64,000 nucleotides of DNA from contig QNGE01003573.1 in assembly GCA_008508345.1 (NCBI GenBank), forward strand, positions 16,353-80,352, written 5' to 3'. Below the pieces are notes generated by a model. That model saw only the letters and a program-made list of their open reading frames with translations. It was not told the origin of the DNA and did no database searches. The translations under genes were made by a program, and so were the position numbers. This document shows positions 1 through 13,400 of the stretch, piece by piece (the stretch's first letter is position 1; every line of letters begins with the position of its first letter). This DNA comes from Paragonimus westermani. Lineage: Eukaryota > Platyhelminthes > Trematoda > Plagiorchiida > Troglotrematidae.

Positions 1-1281
1 CCGTAAGGAAGCTGTCTCGCTGATGACGCCTTACTCTCACTTGCAGCTCGGTTGTTTGTTTGCATGGTGTAGGCACCTTGATGTTGAATGTTTGTATAAA
101 GATGTAGCTGTTTTCCAGTGGTTAGTTCACCTGCCTTCCCCTTCTTTTTCTCCCCTATTCCTACACAGGGTTTGATTTTTTCTTCTAGGTTGTGTGGCCG
201 TTAAGCATTAAATTGACCCACTGATGTATTGCTGTCTCTGATGATGGTGATGTGTTTACTCAATTCATAGCTTGTTGATGAATGATGAGCGGAAATGTTA
301 GGTGTTTGGCACAGTCTTAAATCAGTCGCATCTCTGTTGTTTTCTGGTAACCATGCTAATTGCTACGGGCTGACCAAGTTCGCTTGTTATACGACGCATG
401 TGGTAGTGCTGACTAGGTGGCTGCCAAAGGTTTTACCGTCTCACTGAGTTCTGTTTGCCCCAAGATTGTGAGACCACGTGAACTTCTGTTTGAAAGCTTC
501 CTCATACGTGGATGCTTATCGTAGTCTTTAGGTTTCTTCACGTTGATAGGTTATTCATGAAAATTTACTTGCCCCATTTTCTCATTTAATTTCGGTGTTG
601 TTGTTGAGAATAGCAGTTATTCCGGCTGTTATGTGCACTCGTGGGTATGAATGCATAATAAGCACAGGGTAGCGAAGGATCGTATTATGGAAACAATATG
701 AGTACAATGGCTTCTTGGCATTAGACTTACTGTGACTATTAGTAAACTAGAGTGACTTTCGACATGTATTGTGAACTCGTCATATCATACCACTGTTGGC
801 GGGACCGAGAACACTGATGAGTTTTCCTGCAGTGTGTTGTTGCCAGTCACACGTTCTTTATAATGTTCCAGTTAATAATTGGATAGTTGATATTTCGTCA
901 ATTTTGGCATACTTGCTTCGGTTTCGACCGTGTTTGTTAATGTTGGTTCCTAGGTGCTTTAAGAGAAGAAATCAAGCTTTCATTGCGGTGCTAATTGTTA
1001 ACACCTATCACTCACACTTTCTCTAAAAGTGAACGTGCTTTTAACTCCAATTCTTTTCAAGACCTGCCGGCTTGCATCGGCGACCTTTTATTTCCACCGT
1101 ATATGGGACCATAGTACGAAGTCAAAGCCACGCTGAAATAATACCCTATTTCTGTGTTAACTTTGGAGGGTGTTCTGAAGCTCATGTAATAAAAGAGCTT
1201 TCTGTTGTTCAAGTTCAACTTTGTCGTCCGTATGCGCTTGAGGTTGACTTATTTTTCAACCATTCTTGTTTTTCTTTTTAG
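1..1281 (+). other. Presumed intron of the CRAT-like gene, upstream part
   Basis: This stretch ends in a pyrimidine-rich tract and AG (1271-1281) directly before the first recognisable exon. That exon begins in mid-protein, so the stretch is most simply the 3' part of an intron whose upstream exon lies outside the window. I looked for the preceding coding segment (normally the substrate-domain N-terminus with a proline-rich LPxLPVPPL-type block) and did not find it. The short open frames here have no recognisable domains. I see no promoter. Confidence 0.55.
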
Positions 1282-1437
1282 TTGTTTGATTGGTGGCTCA
1301 CTGGCTATTTGTCCTATCGTGTACCCGTTGTTGTGCACTCCAGTCCGGGAATGAAAATGCGCACGATGAATTTTCGGTCGGACGAGGAGTGGCTGGCTCA
1401 CGCGGCCAGTATCATTTACGGGCTGGTGAAATACAAA
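1282..1437 (+). CDS. CRAT: CRAT-like gene, exon a (first in window)
   Basis: 52 codons in phase 0. The exon starts after a poly-T tract and TTTTTAG and ends in AAA before the donor GTACGC. The peptide contains FDWWLTGYLSYRVP then VVVHSSPG, which matches the family block (WW...YL.YR.PVV..SSPG) shared by CRAT and choline acetyltransferase, and closes with the helix ending in GLVKYK. Joining to the next exon restores the exact spacing seen in vertebrate CRAT between the FK and LPVEY blocks, which supports both splice sites. Confidence 0.9.
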
Positions 1438-4400
1438 GTACGCCCTTGTCGATCGTTCTATCGAAAATCATTTTTTTTCCCCATGTTTACTCACCCCAAC
1501 TCCGGATTTTCACAACCCGTTCATCCTTGATGTTTTATAGCAGCTTTCCTGTTAAGATTGTCTTTTTGGCAGGTTTCTTTCATGCAAGTGTACTAGGGTT
1601 GATCTTTCCTTGCCGGTTAGAACCTACAATAGTGCTCAGTCTCACAAAAGAACAGGCTTACTTGTCACATCTAAACGTTAAGCCACGATCGCTTATAAGA
1701 ACCACTTTGGTTGCTGTACTCTTCCGAGAGATGACAGAGTGCTTGACTTGTTAGTTCTGGTCGATAACCGTGCGATGAGGCTCCCCAAATCAGGTTTATT
1801 TCGCACTTTTTAAGCATGGATGGTGTTAAACTTCAGTTGGTAATTGTGGATTCGAAAGCTGCCTCCCTCGAAAGCTTTTGGCCGGGTACGAATAACTAGA
1901 CCATTCATAGGTGATCTTCATTGTCAGTTTACTGCACTAGTTATTAATAAGAGTATTTCACACTGGACACGATTCTAGGCAATGTAGGACTGACGAAGTG
2001 TCCCAGACACCAGGACAAAACAGTGGTTTTTGTGACCTGTTTGGACCTTTGGATAAAAATTTTAATTCACATGTCATTTGTTTGTTAATAACCGAAGGTT
2101 TACATGCGCTCCTGTTAGGCCGTACGGGAGGGAGGCACGTGCACCGTATAGTCGCATCTTATCCTGTGTTTGAAATGTGACTGTTGGCCACTGATCCTCC
2201 AAACTGTGCCACTAATACCCCTTATTGTCTGTGGTCATCACTTCATCGGGGATACCTATAGGTTTCGCGGCAGATTTCTACATGAAGATCGTCCTCGATT
2301 CGCTTCTTTTGATTACGCTTGGTATTTTCATTCTATTTGTTCCGCTTCTCCGGTTTACTAGTGACGACAGTGGTCTTATTGGCCCTTATCGGAAGCATGC
2401 CCTTGCGACTGATGTCGTGATATGTAAAAGCGTTCAGTTGTAGCACGACGGATTCAGTTGTACTTCACTATCCCTGCTCAACCTCAGTAACGAATTAGTG
2501 ACTGTTATCCATACCCACCCTTCATATGACAATGAAAAGTTAAAAACAGATGTAGTTTTGAAATAACAGATGGAATGGAATTTACTTTATTTCCATGAAA
2601 CCCTACGTCCAAACTCAGTCAACTTCAAAGTGCTTACACTTCGCGAGCGAATGGCCGAGTTGAGTGTGAGGGTAAGATGAACACCTGTCTTCAGTTCACG
2701 GTCGACTAACGAAAAAACGACATTCACGTCTTCCAACCCGACTTGCCGTCAATCTTCTTAATGCTTCCAACTAGAGGCTAGGTAGGTGAAGGCAAACATT
2801 ATTCACTGCTGCTAACCTACTTGTGATTGCTTTTACTTCCCCTACACATGATATAGGTTGACTGCTGTGCGTCTTACATCAGTGAACTGAGTGTTCGGCC
2901 ATGAGTAGGCGACATGGTCACCGGTGAGTCGGTACTCTTTCTACCTAATCCAATCGTTTGCATCTCTGCAGTTCTAAATTTTGGACGACAATATGTTTCC
3001 TGCTCGCGACCAAAGGCTCGCCTTTTAAACTCCTTGTTGTTTACTCGCTGACGCCATCTGATTCGTGTGGTTGGTACCTTGATGAATTTTGCACCTTCGA
3101 ACCCGTAGAATGTGGATATATTGGCAAGCGAGTATTAGTAAGAAACAAGTTCTTTGCTCGTTGTCCGTTCTCTGATGGTATACATACACCGAACTTGTCG
3201 CTTCTCATTCTAAACTGTTGCTGGATATATCGAAGTGCACCACCTTGAACCATTCGCTTGATCGTTGGTCGATCTTGGGTCATTTATTTTGTTTATTCAT
3301 GTTAATCTGGCCTTGTTTTCATCCGAAAATGTCACTGCTCACCTAATTAAAATGCAGACAAGCGGTAAGAGTCTTTGCCAACCCGTCTGATTGGAAAATT
3401 CCAACAAGACCCATTTCTCGTGTAACTTGATACGCATAGAATGCATGTATAAGTGATCGGCTAAGGTTGGTTGCTGGAGTAATTCCTCTAAAATACAGTT
3501 GTCCTCTCATGGATTGCTCGTGAATGCGCCAGCGAAAAATCTGCTGCTTAGTAGTTTGAAGTTCAAGAGTTATCTTCTGTCTTTACACATTTTAACTCAG
3601 CGCTGTTAGATTGTTCGTATTCAAACAGCTGAAACCTGGACGACCGGAAAACTTAAATACACAATCCTGTGTTCAGTAACCGGTGCAACAAAAGACCAAA
3701 ATCCGAGTTAGGTGACCGTGTGAGCTGAACCTCAATGTATGTATATAGTCTCTAGGGTAGTTACCAGTCCAATCTAAGATTGCTACCGAATTTTCTGCTA
3801 ACGTTTTTAACCAAGCCTTCCCACCGGTGAAATTCGGAACTTGGTACAGTTCTCGTTTTATAGTCAAGCATCTACACGACATGTATACTAGAGGGCTTGG
3901 ATCCCGCTTTTTTGCCTAGACTGTACTTCGATTAATGTTTCTGTCTGACAGAGAAGCACTCATCAATACGTCCTCCACATAGCACGCCATTCGACTATGC
4001 TAATGGCTGTTCAATGGTATGGACAGCTGATTACCGATTATACGGTTGCGGGTTTGAACCAGGTTGCCACATGTACTCTCTGGGTTTGGGTAGCCTACGA
4101 ACATCTAGCTCACATGTGACTTTGCACGTCATATAACAAAGGACATCTCTGGATACAAAGCTGAAAACCTAATTTCTGTTAGCCAACTAAGAAAGCTTTT
4201 GCCTTTTCATGCTGTTCCACACATCATTTGTCATTTGTCATTTGACAAATAAACAGAAGTTTTCTTTGTCAATTTTTTCGGAATCTTGTTCAGCTGTTCT
4301 TAGTCGCCGTGTTTCATTTTTTAGATCGTTATATATGAGCAGTTAACTCTTATTCAGCAGATTCTCTCAAGGCACTTAAACCTCCTAGTTTATTTCTTCT

Positions 4401-7400
4401 ACACTACATACTCACTACCAACAAAATACCACCGCCTGATTTCGACCACTCGTACGTTTTCAGCTTTCTTACCGTGCATTTGATCGTCCTCGACTCACTG
4501 TACATTTCTTTTGAGTTGGTGCAGCTATTATTTTCTTCATACCATATTCTCTAGTACCTGTCGGTCAACTCCATCTCAATACGCACCCTCTTCTGTCTTC
4601 TTTTTTCAATTCATCACTTCAGACTCAGCTTGAATCCCACTCCTTACCAACGGAATATTTCACCAACGGCGAGGCAATGTGTATGGGTCAGTACTATGCC
4701 CTGTTGGCCAATTGTCGAATTCCCGGCATGCCGCACGATCGACTGCTGTCAAGGCGAGGCAGCCCACACACGACTAGCGCTGTCAATCATGTATGCGTTC
4801 TCTATCGCAATCGTGTAAGTTGCAAATCAGACGAATCACATGTTCACAACTTCATGACTGCTGCTCAGTCTTTTTGATATTGACTCATTTGTAGCGTCTG
4901 GTTTGGGTAGCACGACTTCGCCGTTAAACATCCTCGGCCGATCTATGACGCTCGGTTGAGTTGTCAGTCACGGGTGTTTTAAAGTTGCCCCGAATACTTT
5001 TTATAATTTTTTTAAGCAGTCAGTCGCTGAAATATCACTAAACGCTCAACAAATGAGTGTTAGGACGAAGAATCTAGGTTTGTCGTTCTTTGACTTGTAA
5101 TTTGCTTTGTCTGGCCACGGTAGTATGCCGAAAAGTTCACTTATCCGGAGGCAAGCTAGGCTTTGGTTTCGATTTCAAAAACCTAAAAGCTTTCCAGGCG
5201 AGCTAAGTAGCACTCAGTGACCTTAGAATGGTGTGCCAGAAAGACCCAGGTATCGACCAAGCAGCCTCTTGATTCGTCCTATCATGGATGTAATTTTGTA
5301 TGATCTGTTCCTATTGGTTTACTATCGTGCGCTGATGATGTGGCGTTTACTGATTTCGTTTTGTTCTCAGCCGTCATCGGCACTAATGATTGTCCGTTTA
5401 AATGTGTGCCATTAACTTTAGTGTTTCCGTCTGGAGTTTCGTGACTCGGTTACCCATGAGCCGGCGTCTCCGGGTCTTCTTTATCGACAATTGGAGCATA
5501 TCGTGTCCACCGTGCATAAATTACCTGTAGCGCCCCCGGTTGGCATTCTCACCAGTTTGCCGCGAGACGAATGGTGCCGAGTGCACAGCATGCTGAGACA
5601 AGGTAAATCGTAATTTTTCTATGACGCCTCAACTATTTCAGGTGTTTCAAACCTCAATATCTCTCTTCGATTTCTCAGGACTCCACTTGCACATGACTTA
5701 ATGCGAGCTGTTCACCGTCGGGAAATGCTCCACCTGTGTGGTTTCCGTAGTGGATGTCAACCCACGGGGCCGCCTCTCTTATCCTGAAAATGTTTCTATC
5801 TATCTCAGTAGCGGTCAGTGAGCTTGGTCTTAGCGGTTCACTCGAGCGGTTGCATGGTTTGCTTTGGACGACGGCGTGCCACTCAGTTCAATATCTGTTG
5901 CGGTTGTCACAAGCTTTACTATCGTGGTACTTGGCTATACGCCAAATTTTTGCACCGTCATGCGACTACTGCCGAGCAACGTATTAGATCTTTTGTGAAG
6001 GACTCTCAGGCAACACACTCGAATGGGCCGGAGCCCAAACCCACAGTCATTTAAGTTGTTGACATCAGTATTACCAAGCCGTCCTGTTATCGTGGGTTTC
6101 ATCACACTTGTTTTAGCGAGATGATGCACTGAGTTTGTGTGGTTCATAATGATCCCATCGTACCCATTAAAGGCCGTGATTCGAACTCCGACCCTGGTAC
6201 GTGCTCCTTCCTAATCAGAGGCACTGTGTTTTAACGATTCAGTCATTGATACGTGAGTGCGAGGCTGATAGCCAAAGTTCCCCTGGTCGGTGCGATCCTT
6301 CTGATATCACGCGGGTGTCAGCTCTTCTGAAATGTAATCAAAGGATAACTGGTGTAGGACCCCTTTCTTTAGATATAGTTTCAATGCAGGAGCAACAGAC
6401 AGACCTTATATTTTACCTACTACGTCTACCAAACAGATAAGCGTCGAATAAGACCTCAAGTTTCATCCTAGAACAAGCATCAACGACAATTGGCGAAAGG
6501 CAGTTCCAATGGGCGACCACCCTGTGACGGAAAAAGTTTCTTCTGACAAATGTTTGAAGTCTCCTTCTAAAGAACCTTTTATTGTGACCTCCTAGCCCGT
6601 TTGGACCTGCACGAGTAAAGGGTTTCTCTGTCAACCCTTCAGAAAAAAGGGAAAAAGTAGAAATGAGGTCTCCTTGGAGTCTTTGGTATTCCAGAAAGTA
6701 AAGATCTGAGATTTCAAGCCGTGGTTCATATGAAAAGCTCCAAAGACCTACTACGATTTTTGTTACGGCTCGATGTACACTCTTGAACACTGGTATATCT
6801 TCCACAAGGCCAGAATAAACAGCTGAATTGACCTGTTGAAGCAATGACCGTAAGGAGTTTGTAAAGCCTTGTTGTCAGTTCATTGAAACGTCTATTTTAT
6901 CATACCCAGTACAGCGAATCCATTTTTGGCTGTCTTTTCCTGATGAGGTGAAAAAGACTAATTGGACGATAGCCATATCTCGAGCCTTTTTTGAAGACTT
7001 ACCTCAGCAACACGCACTCCTTTTCGTGCATAGTATGTTGCAAAGGCTGCCAAAATCGCCATCAAGAAACATGTGCATACTTATCGTCGTTGATGGGAAG
7101 ACACCACTCCATTGTCCATTGTTTAAATGCATCGAGCTCAGCTTGCAAGTTGTTAGGATCATGGGACTTCCAAATTTTTAAGTTATTCGCATTCTGAAGA
7201 GAGTGACCGAAAATCCCCTCCGGCACATCTTTAAGATAAACTAAAACTAGTAGTGGACCAAAGACAGATCATTGCGAGGATGGAAAGATCAGGGCCGACT
7301 TTAACACGAAAGTTTGTCATTAAGAAACGAAGCAATCCAGTGGTAAATGTCATCTCTGATGTCATATGCCTCTATTTTCTGTAGAACTGGTCAAACGGCT

Positions 7401-10400
7401 TTTCAAAATCGAAGAAAATGGCTTCTGATATAGGACCATGACCTCTAGTATCCCGTATTTGGTATTCAATATTCATAGATGAGCCTGGTCCGGGCCCTTT
7501 GATCTAAAGGGATTAGATTTAGAAAGCAAATCCTGAACATCGTGCACTGAAAACGCTGCATATAAAATGGGCTCTTAAATGCCCATTGGATAGACGGTGG
7601 GGAGGGGATGACGAGTCAGAATTGTAAACGACGGCGTACTGCCCCCTGGATAATTCACCAGCGACGTTGGTTTCGGGGGTAGTTTCACCGTTCGATTGAC
7701 CTAAGGACAGGGTTGAGAGTGGGTTTTCGCGAAGGTGTCGCATGTATTTGAAGGAAACGTTTTTGTTTGAACATGCTATTTTGAGCACTTCTGATTACTC
7801 TTGGAGGCAAGTGCGGCAGATTTCCGGTTTGCAGCTTTTATGCATCTTTTGATATGCTTCAGTGTCTTCGGGCTTATCAGATTATCTCTGCTCGGCAGAC
7901 AGTCTCACACGGCTTTCTCTCCTCTCTTAGAAGAGGAGAGCCGGAAGAGCTCATTACCAACTTGCACTGAACATACAAGTCATCCTCGTGTAGCATACAT
8001 TTTATATATTGGTAGTCAGAGGCTACTGAAGTGGTGTTCACATAGATCTGCATGAAATGATTTCTCATACCATCAAAGTCGGCCAGGTTGAAATTGCGGA
8101 CCAACTGTTTCGCAGGTTGTTATATCCAGTAACAGAGCAAGTCAGAGACCAAGATCTAAGGGAGCCTCAGTACTAACCTGATCAACATAGTGACTTTTGT
8201 TTTTTGACTACGAGATCCAGCAAAGATCTGCTCCGGACGGTACCTCGTTGCGTCCAGGCCTTTTGTTGCGCAACTAATACCAGCGTTGAGTCAAGGCTAT
8301 CTTCTGGAGCTTGTTGGGGATGTCCTGTCTAAACAAGAGGGATGCTGATTAGGAATAAATTCCTTCAAATGAGACAGAAGAGCCTCATCGTTCAAGGATG
8401 AACTCGAAGATGAGCGGTGGATAACTCCCAATAACAGATAATCGTGATTACAGAGCTTTATTCGTAACCACACAACATAGTAAATATGGGAGGGAATTTT
8501 GCCGCTGCATACAAAAGATGGGGGAACTTGAGGCTAACGTAGATAACCACCCTTTCTATACGTCCCCTTCTGCAATCAGCATGGTAAACTGAATACTCAG
8601 GGATACAGATGCCATTATCACTGATCTCTTCCCTTTCCTATGGAAGTTGGTGGCGATGAATAGGATCCGTCGGGCTTATTGTGCCAACTCTTCCGAGTGG
8701 TCGCAGCTCGGTGCCTTCTACACCACGGTAGCAAATTCCTCGTAGGTGCGGTGGCGCTGATGATATGAGTGTGACTGAACGTTTTCATGGCAAAATTGAG
8801 TGCCATGTTTGGTATCTCTCACCAGAATCACTTTCTGTGGTTGTTGCATGGGTGCCGTTTTTCCCGAACGTGCTCTGTATAAACGATATTTAGGGAACAT
8901 TGCCTGTTCGTGTGGCATTCGGCGACGGTGTTTTTTGCAAAAATCCCGCCAAAACGTACTTTTTGGTTAGCACAGCGTTTAGTTTTCGTTTGGCTAGGAC
9001 CTACCCGACGCTAGACCATGTTCAATCATGTGGTTACCTTGCACAGCAGCTATTCCAATAGCCACTTTTATTTCCCGCACACGTTAAGTGTGTGCCTTGT
9101 GGCGTTTGTTTCGTCTTTTGAAGGACTGTTGATCGGACTGATCTAAGTATACTAGGTACACTGCCACCGCCTGTTCCACGTGACTTGTGAGGGGTGGCAG
9201 CTTCGATGACTGTTGCTTCGTTATTAGAGGCTCCTCACGATCCGCCTCGTCATCATTAGTTCCTTCAGTGTACCGCATGTCAGAAACCTCAGAAAACGGC
9301 GGAAAGATCTCAGAAACTAATGGGCTTTATTCTACAGAGTAAAGGTCCCAACTTTCGCTGTTCAACGAACCTGTCTCGAAACAAGCTTTTGGCGTTAGGA
9401 AAGTAACGTTTCAGCTCACTTGTCCTCGAGATAATTTCATCTGAATTGAGTTCCTGGGAGGAGATTAGCATTAAACCTTTGATAGCCTTGATCCTTCGGG
9501 CTTTCAGCCAGCTGGCACACGAGCAATATAACGGCGGAAGTTAGGTGTAAGGGTAGCCAGCACTCGTTCGCCAACATCAGAAAATAGCTCTTTATTATGT
9601 AGGTTCTTCATATTATCAAAGGAGTGCCGCGCTCACTTCTGTTTTCAACAGCAGTTGCCGCATCTCCCACTTACTGTCCCGAGAGTTTTATGGTGGGCAT
9701 GTGGCAAAGAGCTCAGTGACTCTGACCAGCTTCTCCTGCTGCTGGGTGACTACAGAAGTCAATGTCTTATGCGACGATTTGTTGAGTTGCGCATGATGTG
9801 TTCCCGGTGCTTTGGTGGCTCGTTTCTCAGCGTCATTCACCAGCTTCTGCAATTTGCTCGAATTGGTTATATTCCTACTACATAAAGTGGAGAATATACC
9901 TCCAAAATAAGGACATACAAATGAATTCGAGGTCGCTTTGCCCTAATACCGAGCACTGATCCGCTGTAATTCCGGTGTAGTTGATGTGGAACCACTCATG
10001 GCAAGAACCGCATTTCATCTCATGAACCATCTTAGTGGAACAGTTCGAATGGCCACATAAACGAACAACAGATGTGCTTTTCATTATAATTGGTTTTCAG
10101 GAGAGAATTGTCCGTAGACACTCGTTAGAACCAAACGGTAAATCGTAGTTCGGAGTGAAAACGTTATAAAAAAGCAATTCATGATTGAATCACAAATTCA
10201 AATTTAAGTGGATACGAAATAGCTGAGTAAGCTCAGCAGTCAATTTCCACAATATAAATGTGAAAGCCGACACTGAATAGTCAGTGAAACTGATTTAATC
10301 GAAAAGCGAAAAAATTAAAACCGATTCCGTATTGCCTGCGGAAGAAAGTTTGTAAGTAACACCTCTGACACTGGCTTTATCTTGTTACCTAAATTTAGAC

Positions 10401-13400
10401 GGTTGATCTCATGTCCACTTCCCGTCGGTCGTCACTCCCGTGGTTGTAGCCCGTTCAAGCCACTCATAGGGTGTGTCGTATCTACCTGGCATCTGGTGTG
10501 ACGTCAACCAAGAAAATAAGGCAGTCATCGTTCATCTCAAGGGAGGGAAATCTCCGAAGCTCGAGGGATCGTATATTAGGCGGCTCTAGTATACTGGTGT
10601 GTAATAACTGCGAATCACTGGCGCTTTGGATAGAAGATGTGCCCACTCACGCTATTCGCGCGTCGATCCGTGCATTCTATTGCTTACCTTGGCTTAAACG
10701 GTTGGGTCGCGTAACAAGTATATCAGCTAATCGTGTGTCACGCTGATCACTCCACGTTGGTACGTCTCAAGGTTAGTTGGTAACATCCGTTTAAGATGAA
10801 CCTGCCACAACGGCCGAAGCCAAAGGACGCCCATTCTTAATTATCAACGCAATTGGCTTGCTTTGGGCCACTCGTAGTTCCATTTCCACATCATTGTAAG
10901 CCCGAAGGAATAAGACCAGGAGGCGTGTGAGTGAATGTCCAGTCGGCCAATGCTAGTTAACCAATTGATTGGCTAGCATGAAACAGAAACTAATCGGACA
11001 GAGAGACTCCAATGATAACGTCTAAATTGGAAAGAAAACTTTCGAAAGTCTGATGCAAGAAGTGGTTCAGTATACGAGTACATGTCGGTGCAATCTAGAG
11101 AGAATAGGGGAAAAAGCAAAACTTGAAGGTGGACCATACAGTACACCAACAAAGCTGAGGGAAAGGAAAAGTAGAAGACCACAGACATTCGGGTGGGTGG
11201 ATGACCAAACGACGGCGATTGTTGGTTGATACGAACATGAAAATAGGGACTAACTGATGTAACCCACTCGAGCCTAGCATGTTTGTTGTCTTTTGACCGA
11301 CGGTGTATAATGAGTACGTTGGTGGTGTACTAACCCTGGGCGGTTAACGCATTCATGGTCATGACATCGTGACTTGTCGCACCTTTGGTTCCTTTACGCA
11401 CCGCACGCTTCAGTTCACGGCTACACAACAATTACTCGTTAAACTTTCGGACGCCCATCCGGATCGTATTTCTCTAGACCGTTCAATTCAACGTCAAATC
11501 CTTCAAACATCTAATCTTACAACGCGAAAGACTTTCCTGAGCAACACTCTGATATCTCAATCTTAAGATGTAGGTTAAATAAACCGCTTAACTTTGAAAA
11601 ATCAAAAGTAGCTGTTGATAAGGCGACCCTGAGGCAAGCAAATGACCTGTGTAAATGATTTTTATTTGCAACAAGGTTCATACAATCTTACGGATTCTGA
11701 GTTAAAGCACGCATTAACGCGCCAAACGAATTGGTAGGATGGACGTGATGGCCTAAGCTGTCGTACCTAAACGGCTTTCTTTTAGTATTTGGGTAATGAA
11801 ATAAAACGAAATCCTATCTCGTGGTTTGTCTTTTTGCTATTTTAATAGAAGTGTTAAAGAGGGTCCGATGTTTCGTTGGATTAACGATTTTGATTGAGGT
11901 TCACCTTTTGCTCCGTGCAGTCCGTGATTAGTTATGTCTGGGATGTGAGTACGATTAATCAGATCCAGTGTTATGGATGTCATCGTTGGTCCACTGAGCT
12001 CCATGAAATGAAGACAGTCCTTGTTTACGAGGTGTGGGTGCTTTGTTAATGTGTGAGCGATTATGCTCAGAACGACTGGGTAATGCGTAAAAACTCAACC
12101 CCGAACTGATCGGTAGCATAAATTCAGAAAATTGAGTAGTGCGTCAAAAATGGATGCTGTGTACGAACCGCATGTGTGTTCGTTTCGTAGTTATGTTGTT
12201 GTAAAAACAATTTCTGGTCAGGTAGCGCACCCATATAGTTCAACTGTCATGACGCCAGGCGGCAACAAGCATTTAACACAAGGGAGGCAATGAGTCAAGG
12301 ACAAATAAATTCCTCTCTGGCCCAAGCACAGGAGAGCCAGGCAAATCAGTATGGCGTCAAGGCCAAGATGAACTAACGGGAGGGTTCAATGAAGCTTATC
12401 AGACGGCTGTCATTGGTTGTCAGTCCCGGTGACTGTCTAGCAAGCTGAGTGGGTATGTCTTGTGATAGGGATTATATATGAATAAACAGAGCAAACAGAC
12501 GTACCAATGAGGGTAGTACACGAACCAAATGGAAAGCCACACAATGCGGATGAAAACTGTGCTTGTCTGTAGAAAGGAATTAGAAGCACTGTGCGGAGCG
12601 TTAGTCAGTTGTTCGTCGGGAAGATGCATAGCCGGTTGAAGACTTTTCGAGCTTTCAAATATGCTGAGAATCTAGCTCACATTTTCACCCATTCCACTCT
12701 CTCGTCATCTTCAGTTTCAAAATATGGCCTTTTCATCCATTCACATGCCCGATCTCCAAACCTACCGGAACGTGATTTCTCTATTCAATGGATCAAACGT
12801 TTACCTATTGGCAACCAGCTCGGTGACTGTTCCAAGACAAGGTCGTAGAAACATTAGAGTGATGTAGCACCTTCAAAATGGAGGATCAGTTCATTTGACC
12901 TGTTCAGAGTTTTTACGTTAACAGATGTCACTGAAACAGTATGAGACCATTCTGAAAAAAGTTTTGAGGTTCCATTTAATCACTTAACATGTACTTAACT
13001 CGAGAAAGACCACGTAAAGTGGTAAGCGTACCACAAGTTACGAGAATAAAGAGAGGGTTGTGCAATGCAAAAACGGAAAAAGTGTCACACCGTTGCATAC
13101 AGAGTTTCGCAATACGAGTGCCATTTACCTCTAGCCGTTATGACATCAAACAACGTCTTCAGTCAAAGGTGTTTATTTTCCTCTGTATCCGTACTATAAA
13201 GCCGAGGGCGCTCTGTTGAAATAGACTTCAGTGTCAGTGCCTCCCTTTCCCTGACCTAAAACACACACTGGCAATCAGACTGCAGCTTTCAGCCTAATTC
13301 ATCACATGCAAACAGGGCACCCATTACAAGCGAAAGGTTAGCATTCGTACGATAATATCAAACCAACAATGCGCGTTAAACGAGATGACTGTGCTTTAGT

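Noticed and set aside
796..1530. Frames at 796-1026 and 1290-1754 as N-terminal CRAT coding sequence
   Set aside because: Neither carries the family's N-terminal blocks; the second is an out-of-frame reading of exon a.
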